Assembly: GCA_016705955.1 (NCBI GenBank)
Contig: JADJKO010000008.1
Location: forward strand, 97,977 to 161,976
DNA: 64,000 nucleotides
Reading direction: 5' to 3'
From: Flavobacteriales bacterium
Lineage (GTDB): Bacteria > Bacteroidota > Bacteroidia > Flavobacteriales_F > PHOS-HE28
Shown: positions 1 through 8,682 of the stretch, piece after piece
How positions within the stretch are numbered: the first letter of the stretch is position 1
Layout: every line of letters starts with the position of its first letter
The notes under the pieces: model-generated
What the model was told of the DNA's origin: nothing
Database searches by the model: none
Seen by the model: only the letters and a program-made list of their open reading frames with translations
Made by a program: the position numbers and the translations under genes

Positions 1-534
1 TGCGTTGCTTGCCGGGCTGTTGCCACGTACGCTGAAATGGTTCGCTTGATCGTTGGTCGTTGCCACGCCCGGGCGCGTGGCTGCCACGCGCCCGGGGTCG
101 AAGAACATGGCCGGATAGCGAAGGCTTTGTTCAACCGTGAGTTCATGGCTTCCGATCAGCGCGGAAGGACGCGGTGCGATGGCGATGACCTCCGCTTCAT
201 TGAGATCAACCGATCGTGCTTGCAATGCAACGTCCACGACCTCCTCCTTGCCAGCCCTCACCCAAACCTCCGGGATCAGCAGAGATGCGTATCCGGTTTT
301 TCGAATACGTACCGAATGAATGCCGGTCGGGATGGAAGTGAAGCGATACGCCCCCTGAGTATCCGTGATCGAACCGATGGCCGTATCGCCAAGCACGACT
401 TCAACAGTTGCATCCGCTACGGGCTGTTGCGACCCTGCATCGGTAATTGTGCCGGACAGGCTGGAGGTCGTTTGACCGGTACACCAACCAGCGATCCCGG
501 ATAGGACGATCGCCGCGATCGTTCTGCGCAACAT
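1..534 (-). CDS. TonB-dependent receptor, N-terminal part (runs off the left edge)
   Basis: This is an outer-membrane TonB-dependent receptor of the SusC/CirA kind, seen only for its first 178 codons; the rest lies beyond base 1. Reading the minus strand from the ATG at 532-534 gives a signal peptide (MLRRTIAAIVLSGIAGWCTGQ). A carboxypeptidase-regulatory-like beta-sandwich follows at about residues 24-105, with LSGTITDAGSQQPVADATVE followed by ITDTQGAYRFTSIPTG. The start of the plug domain comes next, with DPGRVAATRPGVATTNDQ and FSVRGNSP. That order is typical of Bacteroidota receptors. The substrate cannot be told from this fragment. The next gene is divergent. The frame is open to the window edge, so no stop is visible. 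Confidence 0.9.
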   Translation of the reverse strand, partial: MLRRTIAAIVLSGIAGWCTGQTTSSLSGTITDAGSQQPVADATVEVVLGDTAIGSITDTQGAYRFTSIPTGIHSVRIRKTGYASLLIPEVWVRAGKEEVVDVALQARSVDLNEAEVIAIAPRPSALIGSHELTVEQSLRYPAMFFDPGRVAATRPGVATTNDQANHFSVRGNSPASNA

Positions 535-671
535 GACGCGAACATACCGGTCACGGATCCGGACATGGATGGGCCGCCGAGAAGGTTCCACGGTGGCTGT
601 GTTCACAAGCCTTGGACAGGCGATCCGGGGATGAGCCATGCAATAGGTTGCTGTGCTGTTCCTTTGGTCGA

Positions 672-1535
672 ATGCAGCGGATCCTTTTGCTGACCCTCGG
701 TTTCGGTGCGTTGCCTTCGAATGCCCAGCCATTGGTCGATCTGTTCGGCGTCAATCATTTGGAAAGTGTCGGTCTGCGGCGCACGGAGGTTGCCGCAACA
801 CTTCCGCTTCGATCGGATACGGTTGGCCGTTTGTTGGTGCTCGATCCATATTACGTGCAATGGAATACAGTGACCTCCGGTGGTAGGTATTCGCCACAAC
901 AGGAAGGGGACCTTTCCGAGAACATGGCTGGCGTAGGCAGTGCTGTTACATATGTCACGGCGTTCGGGAAGAATTGGAAAGCGGCTGCGGTGGGCATTCT
1001 TAGGTACCATTGGTTGGGAGAACAGCGCCATGGGGATATTCAACCGGGTGGTGCGTTGCTCGCGATCCGTACGGTTCGCCCCTCGTTGATCCTTCGCGCT
1101 GGTGTTTATGTGAACCATGATGCGTTCGGCGTCTTCGTCATGCCCCTCGCGGGTATCGATTGGCGAATGGGAACCAAGGTGCGGCTGTACGGTGTTCTTC
1201 CAGGTTCACTGACCTATGAGCATCGGATCAATGATCGCTTTTGCGCTGGTGCGAGCTTCAGGGCGTACACCACCAGCTTCGGTGTGCGAGGTGGTGATTA
1301 TCGTCGCATCAACGAGAACCCGTTGGGTCTGTATGGTGATCTGTACATCCTGCCCAAGTTGGTCCTGCGCGCGGAGGGAGGGTGGTGTTTCATCCGGCGG
1401 GTGTTGGGTGGGCCGGAGGATCCGCTGTATGCGAACACGTCAACACGCACGAGGAACTATGCCGATCACGCTATCGACGACGGGCCGTACATCAGGATCG
1501 TACTTGCCTTTCGATTGCGTCTCGACGACACCTGA
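672..1535 (+). CDS. Outer-membrane beta-barrel protein (DUF6268-like)
   Basis: A 287-residue protein that looks like a small outer-membrane beta-barrel. The chosen ATG at 672 begins MQRILLLTLGFGALPSNAQ, a clean signal peptide; the frame is open further upstream (to 612), but those residues do not look like protein. The mature part is rich in alternating aromatic and polar residues. It contains LAGIDWRMGTKVRLYGVLPG and a C-terminal strand ending in IVLAFRLRLDD. The GIDWR...LYGVLPGSLTYEH pattern resembles the DUF6268 outer-membrane family, but I recognised this by eye. No catalytic motif is visible. It may be a porin-like or structural barrel. Confidence 0.7.
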   Translation: MQRILLLTLGFGALPSNAQPLVDLFGVNHLESVGLRRTEVAATLPLRSDTVGRLLVLDPYYVQWNTVTSGGRYSPQQEGDLSENMAGVGSAVTYVTAFGKNWKAAAVGILRYHWLGEQRHGDIQPGGALLAIRTVRPSLILRAGVYVNHDAFGVFVMPLAGIDWRMGTKVRLYGVLPGSLTYEHRINDRFCAGASFRAYTTSFGVRGGDYRRINENPLGLYGDLYILPKLVLRAEGGWCFIRRVLGGPEDPLYANTSTRTRNYADHAIDDGPYIRIVLAFRLRLDDT

Positions 1536-1559
1536 TACGGGACCCTCCAACCGCGACCC

Positions 1560-2186
1560 CTATCGCATGTTCACGTAGTACTCCGGCCTCCCACCACAGA
1601 AGGTCGGGCAAGGTTCGGTGGCCACCAGTTCATCTTCACGGTCACCTACACGGGTCGCGGTCCCATCCTTTATCTCCACGGGGATCAAGCGCATGGTCCA
1701 TAGCCGCCCATCAGGAGTGAGTTCCGGCAACAGTTGCACGCCGTTGCATGACTTCAGTGCCAAGACCGTTCGGATCTCCTCCTTCTTGAAATTCGCGGCG
1801 ATGGGTGTATAGCCCGCATCGCGCATGAAGCGCGTGGCCTCCTCCGCATCACCGACCTTCAAATTCCGGAAATCGGCGCCGTCCCCGCGAAGCTCCTCGT
1901 ACGCCTTGTACCACGGACCGAACCACCAGCTATAGCGATCCTCGCCGCTGAGATCCGAGGACATCGCCATCGCCGAACCGCTCACATCATCCGCAGAGCG
2001 CCGGATCGAATAGAAGCGTATCACCACACACTTCTTGTCATCCATCAGGTCTTCAAGCAGATCGGAATCGAAAAATGCTTCCCGGAAACCCGGCTCACCA
2101 GCGGTGCCGTGTTCGCTCGGGTCATACCCACACCCCGCGATCAGAAGGATCACGATCACGGAAATTGCACTGCTCCAGTTCTTCAT
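1560..2186 (-). CDS. Hypothetical lipoprotein
   Basis: A 208-residue predicted lipoprotein of unknown function. The N-terminus MKNWSSAISVIVILLIAGCG is a lipoprotein signal with lipobox LIAGC, so the mature protein should be lipid-anchored at Cys19. The rest is acidic and carries three further cysteines (KSCNG, and EPCPTFCGG near the end), which could form a disulfide in the periplasm. No known domain was recognised. It faces the adenylate cyclase gene head to head (starts 2186 and 2274), leaving an 87-bp divergent promoter region. Confidence 0.75.
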   Translation of the reverse strand: MKNWSSAISVIVILLIAGCGYDPSEHGTAGEPGFREAFFDSDLLEDLMDDKKCVVIRFYSIRRSADDVSGSAMAMSSDLSGEDRYSWWFGPWYKAYEELRGDGADFRNLKVGDAEEATRFMRDAGYTPIAANFKKEEIRTVLALKSCNGVQLLPELTPDGRLWTMRLIPVEIKDGTATRVGDREDELVATEPCPTFCGGRPEYYVNMR

Positions 2187-2260
2187 GCTCGAATACTTTG
2201 TCCCCGAAAACTAAGAGAAAGTCCCTGATCTTCAAACCCGGTGGTTCACGCTCCGCCGGT

Positions 2261-2268
2261 TATCTTTC
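2261..2268 (+). promoter_or_regulatory. Bacteroidota -7 element for the adenylate cyclase gene
   Basis: TATCTTTC matches the Bacteroidota -7 consensus TAnnTTTG at seven of eight positions. It lies 5 nt before the ATG at 2274, which implies an almost leaderless mRNA. No convincing -33 TTG was seen at the expected spacing. Confidence 0.35.
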
Positions 2269-2273
2269 CCTGA

Positions 2274-4112
2274 ATGTCCCGCTGTTCGACCCACTGGTGC
2301 TTCGCTGTGATCCTTGGCCTGTCAGGACCGATAGGTCAAGCCCAGGACAATGGTCATTTGCAAGTGGACGCGGCGCGGATCCTGATCTGCGTGGACAGTT
2401 GCCGCGAGGCGGAGGAGGCGGGCGATTATCCCCGGGCCTTGCGCATTCTGGAGAGGGCGATGGAGGTCGCGAAGGCGGAACAGGATACGGCGAGGATCGC
2501 CTTGGTGGCTGTGAAACGTGGCGTGATCAACCAGCGAATGGGGGACTACAACGCTGCGCTTTCGGATTTCTACCAAGCCCTGCGATCGTATACGAGCATT
2601 GGCGATCTGGATGGCATTGCCGAAGTGAACAACAACATCGGTTCGATCCATCATTACGATCGGAACTACACCAAGGCAGCCTCGTTCTACGCACAAAGCC
2701 TGGCCATTCGGGAGGCACAAGGGAACCCCGAGCAACGCGCGTTGCTCTTGAACAATTTCGGATCCCTGTACGAGGATCGCAACATGCCGGATAGTGCGCT
2801 CCACTTCCTGCGCAGAGCGCTCGCGTTCAGGCTCGCTCAAGGGGATAGTGCCTGGGTCGCGGTCACCTACGCGAATATGGGCTCGTGTTTCGATAAGTCC
2901 GGTGCCACCGATAGCGCCCGGATCTATCTACGACGCGGGCTTTCCATGATCCCCCGTTCGCAGAACGAGTACTTGCAGGGAAGCATGAATATCCGTCTCG
3001 GAAGCACCTACCTCGGATCCGGCAAGTCCCAAGAGGCGATCCGATTGTGCCGGATCGGGTTGGATGCAGCCGAACGCCTGAAGCTGTTGCCGATGGTGCA
3101 GCGTGGTTGCGAATGCCTCTTCAAGGCCTACAAGGAGTCAGGGAATGCCGGCGAGGCCCTGCGGATGTACGAGCGTTTCATAGCGGCCCGCGATTCCATG
3201 TTCGGGCAGGATCGTGCGAAGGAGCTCACGCGCATCGAGCTCACGCACAATTTCGAACAACGGCAGTTGGCCGATAGCCTAGCAAGTGCTGAACAACGCC
3301 GCACTGCGGACCTGGCCTTCCAGCAAGGCATCCGGGGCGAACGGGATCAGAAAAGGGTGTTCCTCCTCGGTTCGATCCTCGTTCTCATTCTTGCCGCAGG
3401 TCTCTGGAGCCGACTGCGTCACACACGGCGTTCTCGCAATGTGATCTCCAAGGAGCGTGAGCGCAGCGACAAACTGCTATTGAGCATATTGCCTAGACGA
3501 GTTGCGGATGAATTGAAGGAACACGGCAAGGCGCAAGCACGGGAGGTGGATGAGGTCTCGATCCTGTTCACTGATTTCCAAGGCTTCGCAAGCCTCACCG
3601 AACAGATGTCCGCTCAGGAACTGGTGGAGAGTCTTGATGCCTGCTTCAAGGCGTTCGATGCCATTTCGCTGCGGTATGGTGCGGAGAAGATCAAGACCAT
3701 CGGTGATGCCTATATGTGTGCCGGGGGTCTTCCGGAGTGGCGCCCTCAAAGCGCGAGGGATACGGTCTTCGCAGCGCTGGATATGCTCGATTGGTTGGTC
3801 CGGCACAACGCGCTACGAACCAAACTCGGCAAGCCGACTTTTGCCATGCGGGCAGGGGTCCATTCGGGACCGGTGGTGGCGGGCATCGTGGGGGACAGCA
3901 AGTTCCAATACGATGTCTGGGGAGATACCGTCAACATAGCCGCGCGCATGGAAAGCTCCGGGGAGGTGGGTCGCTTGAACATCAGCGCCAGCACCTATCT
4001 GATGGTGAAGGAAACGGACGGGCTGCAGTTCACCCCGCGGGGCAAGGTGACCACCAAGGGGAAGGGCGAATTGGAGATGTACTTCGTGGAACGGGTACCG
4101 ATCCATGTGTAG
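2274..4112 (+). CDS. TPR-containing membrane adenylate cyclase (class III)
   Basis: A 612-residue sensor enzyme predicted to make cAMP from ATP. It has a signal sequence (to about residue 23), then TPR-like repeats at about 40-330 (for example NNIGSIHHYDRNYTKAASFY and LNNFGSLYEDRNMPDSALHF). One membrane helix follows at about 362-378 (VFLLGSILVLILAAGLW), then a short helical linker and a class III nucleotidyl cyclase domain from about 420 to the end. Visible key residues are the metal-binding Asp in FTDFQGF (about 431-433) and the second Asp in IGDAYM. The purine-specifying Lys in EKIKTIG (about 471) pairs with the Asp in DVWGDTVN (about 546). The transition-state Asn and Arg sit in VNIAARMES. 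Lys plus Asp indicates an adenylate rather than a guanylate cyclase. The TPR part is periplasmic and the catalytic part cytoplasmic if the topology is as drawn. It is followed by tRNA-Ala. Confidence 0.9.
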   Translation: MSRCSTHWCFAVILGLSGPIGQAQDNGHLQVDAARILICVDSCREAEEAGDYPRALRILERAMEVAKAEQDTARIALVAVKRGVINQRMGDYNAALSDFYQALRSYTSIGDLDGIAEVNNNIGSIHHYDRNYTKAASFYAQSLAIREAQGNPEQRALLLNNFGSLYEDRNMPDSALHFLRRALAFRLAQGDSAWVAVTYANMGSCFDKSGATDSARIYLRRGLSMIPRSQNEYLQGSMNIRLGSTYLGSGKSQEAIRLCRIGLDAAERLKLLPMVQRGCECLFKAYKESGNAGEALRMYERFIAARDSMFGQDRAKELTRIELTHNFEQRQLADSLASAEQRRTADLAFQQGIRGERDQKRVFLLGSILVLILAAGLWSRLRHTRRSRNVISKERERSDKLLLSILPRRVADELKEHGKAQAREVDEVSILFTDFQGFASLTEQMSAQELVESLDACFKAFDAISLRYGAEKIKTIGDAYMCAGGLPEWRPQSARDTVFAALDMLDWLVRHNALRTKLGKPTFAMRAGVHSGPVVAGIVGDSKFQYDVWGDTVNIAARMESSGEVGRLNISASTYLMVKETDGLQFTPRGKVTTKGKGELEMYFVERVPIHV

Positions 4113-4192
4113 TGAAGTCCCTGTTCCTGAGCCATGGTGCGGATGTCAATGATCCTTACATTTGGCGCCCGTTGTTAGAACGGTTGAAGTGA

Positions 4193-4268
<76 letters not shown>

Positions 4269-4269
4269 A

Positions 4270-4306
4270 AAAGGGTTGTCTCGCAAGAGGTAGCCCTTTC
4301 TTGTTC
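4270..4306 (+). terminator. Possible terminator after tRNA-Ala
   Basis: AAAGGG (4270-4275) can pair with CCCTTT (4294-4299), with an inner CTC/GAG pairing and a pyrimidine-rich CTTGTTC tail. The stem is interrupted, so this is a moderate candidate. Confidence 0.45.
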
Positions 4307-4655
4307 GTCTTGGGTGAAGCGTCCCGCAGAACGGGCGCTCAGATCACAGGCTTGCCAAAGGTCCGGTGGATCCGACCGTAGTGATCTCCACGACGCCGTA
4401 GGGGTGCAAGACTTCGGGGTTTGGTGTGCGGGTTGTTGATAAACCGCCCGTGGATCCAGCGTTGGGGGTTGCCGGATATGCACACATTTGGCCGGCGTGC
4501 GAGAGGATATCCTGTTCGCCAGTGCATCATGAAGGGGCGGGAGGGGGTCGATCTTCGGGGAACTCGGAACCTGCAAGGGAACGAAACACCGATAGGTAGG
4601 TAGGGCACGATCCTTTCCCCCCTTTCACCACTGACCACGCTATTCCGGGTACGAC
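4307..4655. other. Gene-free stretch between tRNA-Ala and the ppk gene
   Basis: I see no credible gene here. The minus-strand open frame ending in IPESNR reads through the tRNA gene and is an artefact. No repeat or further structured RNA was recognised. The stretch separates two converging transcription units and contains the 3' end of the ppk transcript. Confidence 0.6.
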
Positions 4656-7337
4656 CTACTTCCGATCCTTTCTTCGAAGGTGCAGGTAGATGGCGTGTTG
4701 TGCTCGAACGAGCGGAGTTCCACGGACCACACGACGCCGGAGGTTGGATTGTTCCTGATCAATGACGCGGGCCTTTACGTTATCCGACCATTGCAACTCA
4801 AGCAGTTCGAGCAACTCCTTTCTCGCATCGGGATCAAGAAGAGGGAAAGCAACCTCGACACGACGGTCCAGATTGCGCCCCATCCAGTCCGCGGATGACA
4901 GGTAGACCCTTGCGTTGCCACGGTCGTGGAATACATAGGCACGTGCATGTTCAAGGTATCGGTCCACGATACTGATAGCCTCGATCCCATGGCTGACCCC
5001 GGGTATGCCGGGGATCAAGCAACAGATCCCACGGACGATCAACCGCACACGAACACCTACCCGGGCCGCGTCATACAATTTGTTGATCAGCGCGCGGTCC
5101 TCGAGGCTGTTCACCTTGAGCAGTATTCCTGCTTCATACCCCAAGGACGCGTTCTCGATCTCCTTGTCGATCAATTGTTCCAGTCGGCTCCGCAGTTCCG
5201 TGGGTGCCATGAGCAGATGGACGAGGTCTGGTCGGTGGCGTCGATCCGCGAGATGGGTGAAGACCTCGTTGACCTCTTTGGTGAGCACCACATTCCTGGT
5301 CAGCAAGGCATGATCGGCATAGGTCCTCGCGGTACGCTCGTTGAAATTCCCGGTACCGAGAAAGGCATATCGTATGATCCGCCCCCTTTCACGACGCTCG
5401 ATCAAGCAAAGCTTGCAATGGACCTTCAATCCCTCATAACTGTACAGCACCCGAGCTCCCGCCTTCTCCAGTTGGTCTCCCCAGCGGAGGTTGATGTCCT
5501 CATCGAAGCGCGCTTGCACCTCAACGAAGACGGTGACCTGTTTGCCCGACCGCAGTGCTTCCAACAGCGCGTTGCACACCACGCTCTGTTCCGTCACGCG
5601 GTAGAGCGTGATGGAGATCCTCTCCACTTCCGGATCACGGCGCGCGGTATCAAGCCAATCGGTGAACAAAGCGAAATCCTGGTATGGCGGGTGGAGTAGG
5701 ACATCGCGTTGACCAAGGACCTGGAAGAGCCCTTTGCCGGTCATCGATCCGGATGGCTTGAGCGCGGGCCAAGGACGATCGCGCAAATTGGCGTGAGCCT
5801 TCACCGGCAACGTCAGCAGATCACTGAAGTGATGATACCGACCGCCGGTGACGATATCCTGTTTTTCGATCCCCAAAAGGGAGCGCAAAGCACGAAGGGT
5901 CTTCTTGGGCATGGCGGCATCATGGAGAAATCGGGCCGGGCTACCCGTCCGTCGCTTCCGCAAGCTTTTCCGCACCTTTTCCTTCACGTTACCGACGAAC
6001 TCTTCATCCAAATAGAGCTCTGCATCCCTGGACAGCTTGATCGCGTGGCATTCCAACACCACGTGGCCCTTGAAGAGATCATTCAGGCATAGCCTCATCA
6101 CGTCATCCAGGAAGACCAGGTCCACCCGGCCCTTGGGCGCGGGAAGTTGAATGAACCGACCTACTTCGGCGCTGGGGATATTCACCAGGACCAAACGCTC
6201 CTTGACCTTGTTCTTTGCCGACGCCTTCAAACGACAGACGAAATAGAGCTTGCGGTCCTCAATGAACGGTGCGTTGCCCGGTCGGACGCCGGCCGTATTC
6301 AAGTGCGGAGCGATATGCTTGGCGTGATAGCCGCGCAGGTAGTGTTCCTGATCCTTGTTGAGTTCGTCCTCGCGAAGGATCCGGATCCCGTTCCGTGCCA
6401 AGGCAGGAAGCAGGGTTTCGCGCCACAGCGCGCCGAAGGCCTGCTGTTGGGCCAATGCTTCGTGATTGATCCGATCAATGAGTTTGTCCGGCGGAATGTC
6501 CAGCGCGGCCCGATCCGTCCGCTTCAATCGCCCAAGTGCATGGAGGGATGCTACGCGAACACGATAGAACTCGTCGAGATTGCTGGAGTAGATGGCGAGG
6601 AACTTCACCCGTTCCAACAACGGATTCTTCGGGTCGCGAGCTTCCTGCAACACACGTTCGTTGAATGATAGCCAACTCAGGTCGCGGTCGAAATACGGAT
6701 AGCTGGTGCCCGGGTCGAGTTGCTTGGGCTTCTCTTTTGTCGCCAAGCGTTCCTGGAGCCGCTTCAGGTTGATCCGTTTCTGTGGACCATATCTGGCTTT
6801 GGCAAAAGCGGTGTGAAAAGCGTGCTTCTCCAGGTAGGCGATGTTCACCCGAAGCCACGGTCGTTTGCCGATCCGTTCGCCGTTCACCTGCTCCAATTCC
6901 TGCCGCAAGCCTTCGCTGCGCTGTTCGAAATCAGCTTGGCCCGCCTTGGCGGAATCAGCATCCTGGATCACTTTCTGTAGCGTGCCGCGCACGCGGTGTT
7001 CCAGCCGGGTTGCCATGATCAAACCGACCACGCGATCGATACGCCGACCGGATAGGCCCTGTGTGCTGAAGTAGTCCCGCGCGATCCCGGCGCTTCGGCT
7101 CTCGTGGCCGACGTACGCCAACGCATAACCGGTGTCATGGAACAACGCGGCCAGCTCCAGGACGAAGAGATCCTCCGAACCCAAGCGCATGGCGCGGCCG
7201 ATGGCCACCGCAGTGCGCGTGACGCTAAGGGTGTGATCGAGATCATGGAAGCGCATGTGTACCGGCATGCGCTGGGCGAACCAACGACGCACATATAGAT
7301 GTGCCTTCTCCAGGATCTCCTGCTCGGAACGCCGCAT
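4656..7337 (-). CDS. ppk1: HD-domain / polyphosphate kinase 1 fusion protein
   Basis: An 893-residue fusion. Residues about 1-200 form an HD-type metal-dependent phosphohydrolase domain, with HDLDH at 31-35, FHDTGY with His67-Asp68, a His at 78 in GHES, and IQDADSAK with Asp126. Residues about 206-893 are a full PPK1, which polymerises the ATP gamma-phosphate into polyphosphate. That part starts with FDRDLSWLSFNERVLQEARD and has catalytic His640 (KVHCKL) and His797 (YLEHAR). Their 157-residue spacing, and a PPK part of about 688 residues, match E. coli PPK1 (His435, His592, 688 residues). SSADWMGRNLDRRVEV is also present. I chose the ATG at 7335-7337 because a -7-like element lies just upstream of it and because it leaves room for the divergent gene at 7402. 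An alternative ATG at 7401-7403 would overlap that gene. Confidence 0.93.
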   Translation of the reverse strand: MRRSEQEILEKAHLYVRRWFAQRMPVHMRFHDLDHTLSVTRTAVAIGRAMRLGSEDLFVLELAALFHDTGYALAYVGHESRSAGIARDYFSTQGLSGRRIDRVVGLIMATRLEHRVRGTLQKVIQDADSAKAGQADFEQRSEGLRQELEQVNGERIGKRPWLRVNIAYLEKHAFHTAFAKARYGPQKRINLKRLQERLATKEKPKQLDPGTSYPYFDRDLSWLSFNERVLQEARDPKNPLLERVKFLAIYSSNLDEFYRVRVASLHALGRLKRTDRAALDIPPDKLIDRINHEALAQQQAFGALWRETLLPALARNGIRILREDELNKDQEHYLRGYHAKHIAPHLNTAGVRPGNAPFIEDRKLYFVCRLKASAKNKVKERLVLVNIPSAEVGRFIQLPAPKGRVDLVFLDDVMRLCLNDLFKGHVVLECHAIKLSRDAELYLDEEFVGNVKEKVRKSLRKRRTGSPARFLHDAAMPKKTLRALRSLLGIEKQDIVTGGRYHHFSDLLTLPVKAHANLRDRPWPALKPSGSMTGKGLFQVLGQRDVLLHPPYQDFALFTDWLDTARRDPEVERISITLYRVTEQSVVCNALLEALRSGKQVTVFVEVQARFDEDINLRWGDQLEKAGARVLYSYEGLKVHCKLCLIERRERGRIIRYAFLGTGNFNERTARTYADHALLTRNVVLTKEVNEVFTHLADRRHRPDLVHLLMAPTELRSRLEQLIDKEIENASLGYEAGILLKVNSLEDRALINKLYDAARVGVRVRLIVRGICCLIPGIPGVSHGIEAISIVDRYLEHARAYVFHDRGNARVYLSSADWMGRNLDRRVEVAFPLLDPDARKELLELLELQWSDNVKARVIDQEQSNLRRRVVRGTPLVRAQHAIYLHLRRKDRK

Positions 7338-7346
7338 GGGTCGCGG

Positions 7347-7354
7347 CCAAGGTA
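7347..7354 (-). promoter_or_regulatory. -7-like element upstream of the ppk fusion gene
   Basis: On the minus strand this reads TACCTTGG, one mismatch from TAnnTTTG, 9 nt before the ATG at 7337. It helps to choose that start over the one at 7403. Confidence 0.35.
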
Positions 7355-7379
7355 GCTCTGATACACTGCGGCACTCGGC

Positions 7380-7387
7380 TATATTTG
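7380..7387 (+). promoter_or_regulatory. -7 element upstream of the SiaB-like gene
   Basis: TATATTTG is a perfect match to the Bacteroidota -7 consensus TAnnTTTG and lies 14 nt before the ATG at 7402. It supports that start even though the frame is open further upstream. Confidence 0.5.
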
Positions 7388-7401
7388 GGTCCTCGGTCCG
7401 C

Positions 7402-8460
7402 ATGTCCCTCACCAAGGCGCACACCTTATTCTCCCTCCTTGGTCATGACCGGTTCGACCTCTTGTACAGCGGCTTGTTCCATGATGAGCATACCCCCGGC
7501 CTGATCACGCTCGCGGAGGATGCGGTGCTTGAAGGCCCTGGGGGCAAGGGGCATCGGCAACGCCTTTCATTCGTGATGGTGGAGGCCTACCAGAACATCG
7601 TGCGCCATCGCGCAGCGGTGCGCAATGAATTGGCTTCAACCGCTGGTCGTTCCATGTTCATGTTGCGCAGTAGCCGGAAGGGAGAGGAGGTCCTGGCCTT
7701 GGACCCGGTAGCCACCAACGAAGTGGAAGCGCTGGAGACCAACATGCGGCGGATCGGCGGTTCGGATGCGGCGCAATTGAAGAACCTCTTCCTTGATCGG
7801 TTACAGGAGGCGTCGAGATCGGCACGCGGTGGGGCCGGTCTGGGATTGATAGAGATGGCCCGGCGGTCCGACAATGGACTGCGGCATATGGTGCTGCCAC
7901 TGGATGATGATCACCGGCTGTTCCTGCTTCAGGTCGCGGTGGGAGCTTCGAAGGAAGCATGGACCCCGCCGGAAGAGGTGATGCGCATGCACAAGTTGTG
8001 TGGCGAACTGGATCTTCTCGTGCTTTGTCGGTGTGGAGCCAATTCAACAGCCATCGATGTGATCCTGCAAATGATCCAACGCGATCTCGGAGAGCAGATC
8101 GGTATGCGGATAAGTCGATCCATCCTCTCCATGACCGAGTGGTTGCGCGATACGCCGATGGGAACGGACGCCTATTTCGCCTTGTTGGCTGATGGCCCGC
8201 ACTACCGTGTCGTGTTCGGCATGGCCACCACCGTGGAACAGGAGCGCATGGTGACCGACCTCATTGAGCGAGTCAACGGTCTTTCAGTTCCCGTACGCGA
8301 GCAGTACTACCGCGATGCGGTCCTTGGACGGCGCTCCACTGGCGAGGACATACCGTTGGGGTTATTGGATATGGCACGAACGGCTGCTGGACCGATGGAG
8401 TGGAAAGGCTGTCCGGGTCTGGTGGATCGATGCGTGGTCCTGTCCTTGAGCATTCGTTGA
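7402..8460 (+). CDS. SiaB-like (DUF6272) protein with two tandem copies of the fold
   Basis: A 352-residue cytoplasmic protein. Residues about 1-190 resemble SiaB-family (DUF6272) kinases, which act in SiaA/B/C-type partner-switching signalling. The signature is LSFVMVEAYQNIVRHR followed later by ARGGAGLGLIEMARRS. Residues about 190-352 look like a second, degraded copy. IDVILQMIQRDLGEQIGM sits where the first copy has LSFVMVEAYQNIV, and STGEDIPLGLLDMARTA where the first has RGGAGLGLIEMARRS. The usual N-box Asn and the glycine-rich loop are lost in copy two. The gene is divergent from the HD-PPK1 fusion across 64 bp, which suggests a functional link or shared control. The start at 7402 begins MSLTKAHTLFSLLGHDRF. 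Confidence 0.7.
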   Translation: MSLTKAHTLFSLLGHDRFDLLYSGLFHDEHTPGLITLAEDAVLEGPGGKGHRQRLSFVMVEAYQNIVRHRAAVRNELASTAGRSMFMLRSSRKGEEVLALDPVATNEVEALETNMRRIGGSDAAQLKNLFLDRLQEASRSARGGAGLGLIEMARRSDNGLRHMVLPLDDDHRLFLLQVAVGASKEAWTPPEEVMRMHKLCGELDLLVLCRCGANSTAIDVILQMIQRDLGEQIGMRISRSILSMTEWLRDTPMGTDAYFALLADGPHYRVVFGMATTVEQERMVTDLIERVNGLSVPVREQYYRDAVLGRRSTGEDIPLGLLDMARTAAGPMEWKGCPGLVDRCVVLSLSIR

Positions 8461-8682
8461 ACCGCTTCCTGTTCCGGAGGAACCGTTCACGGATCTTGGC
8501 AATTGCCACATACGGATCGGCACGTGATCGGAGTTAGAGTGTCCTAAACCCCAAGGTCATGTTCACGTTCTTGAATGGAATACCCGATGTGCTTTCCCGC
8601 TTCGCGTGCTGGTTCGATACGAGGTTCGGTTGGTTCTTCACCAACGGGATGAAGGAGCCTCGCGCCCCGCGATCAGAAGAGT

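Noticed and set aside
37..504. Plus-strand open frame of 155 residues
   Set aside because: It lies opposite the TonB-dependent receptor gene, whose minus-strand frame shows a signal peptide, regulatory-like domain and plug motifs.
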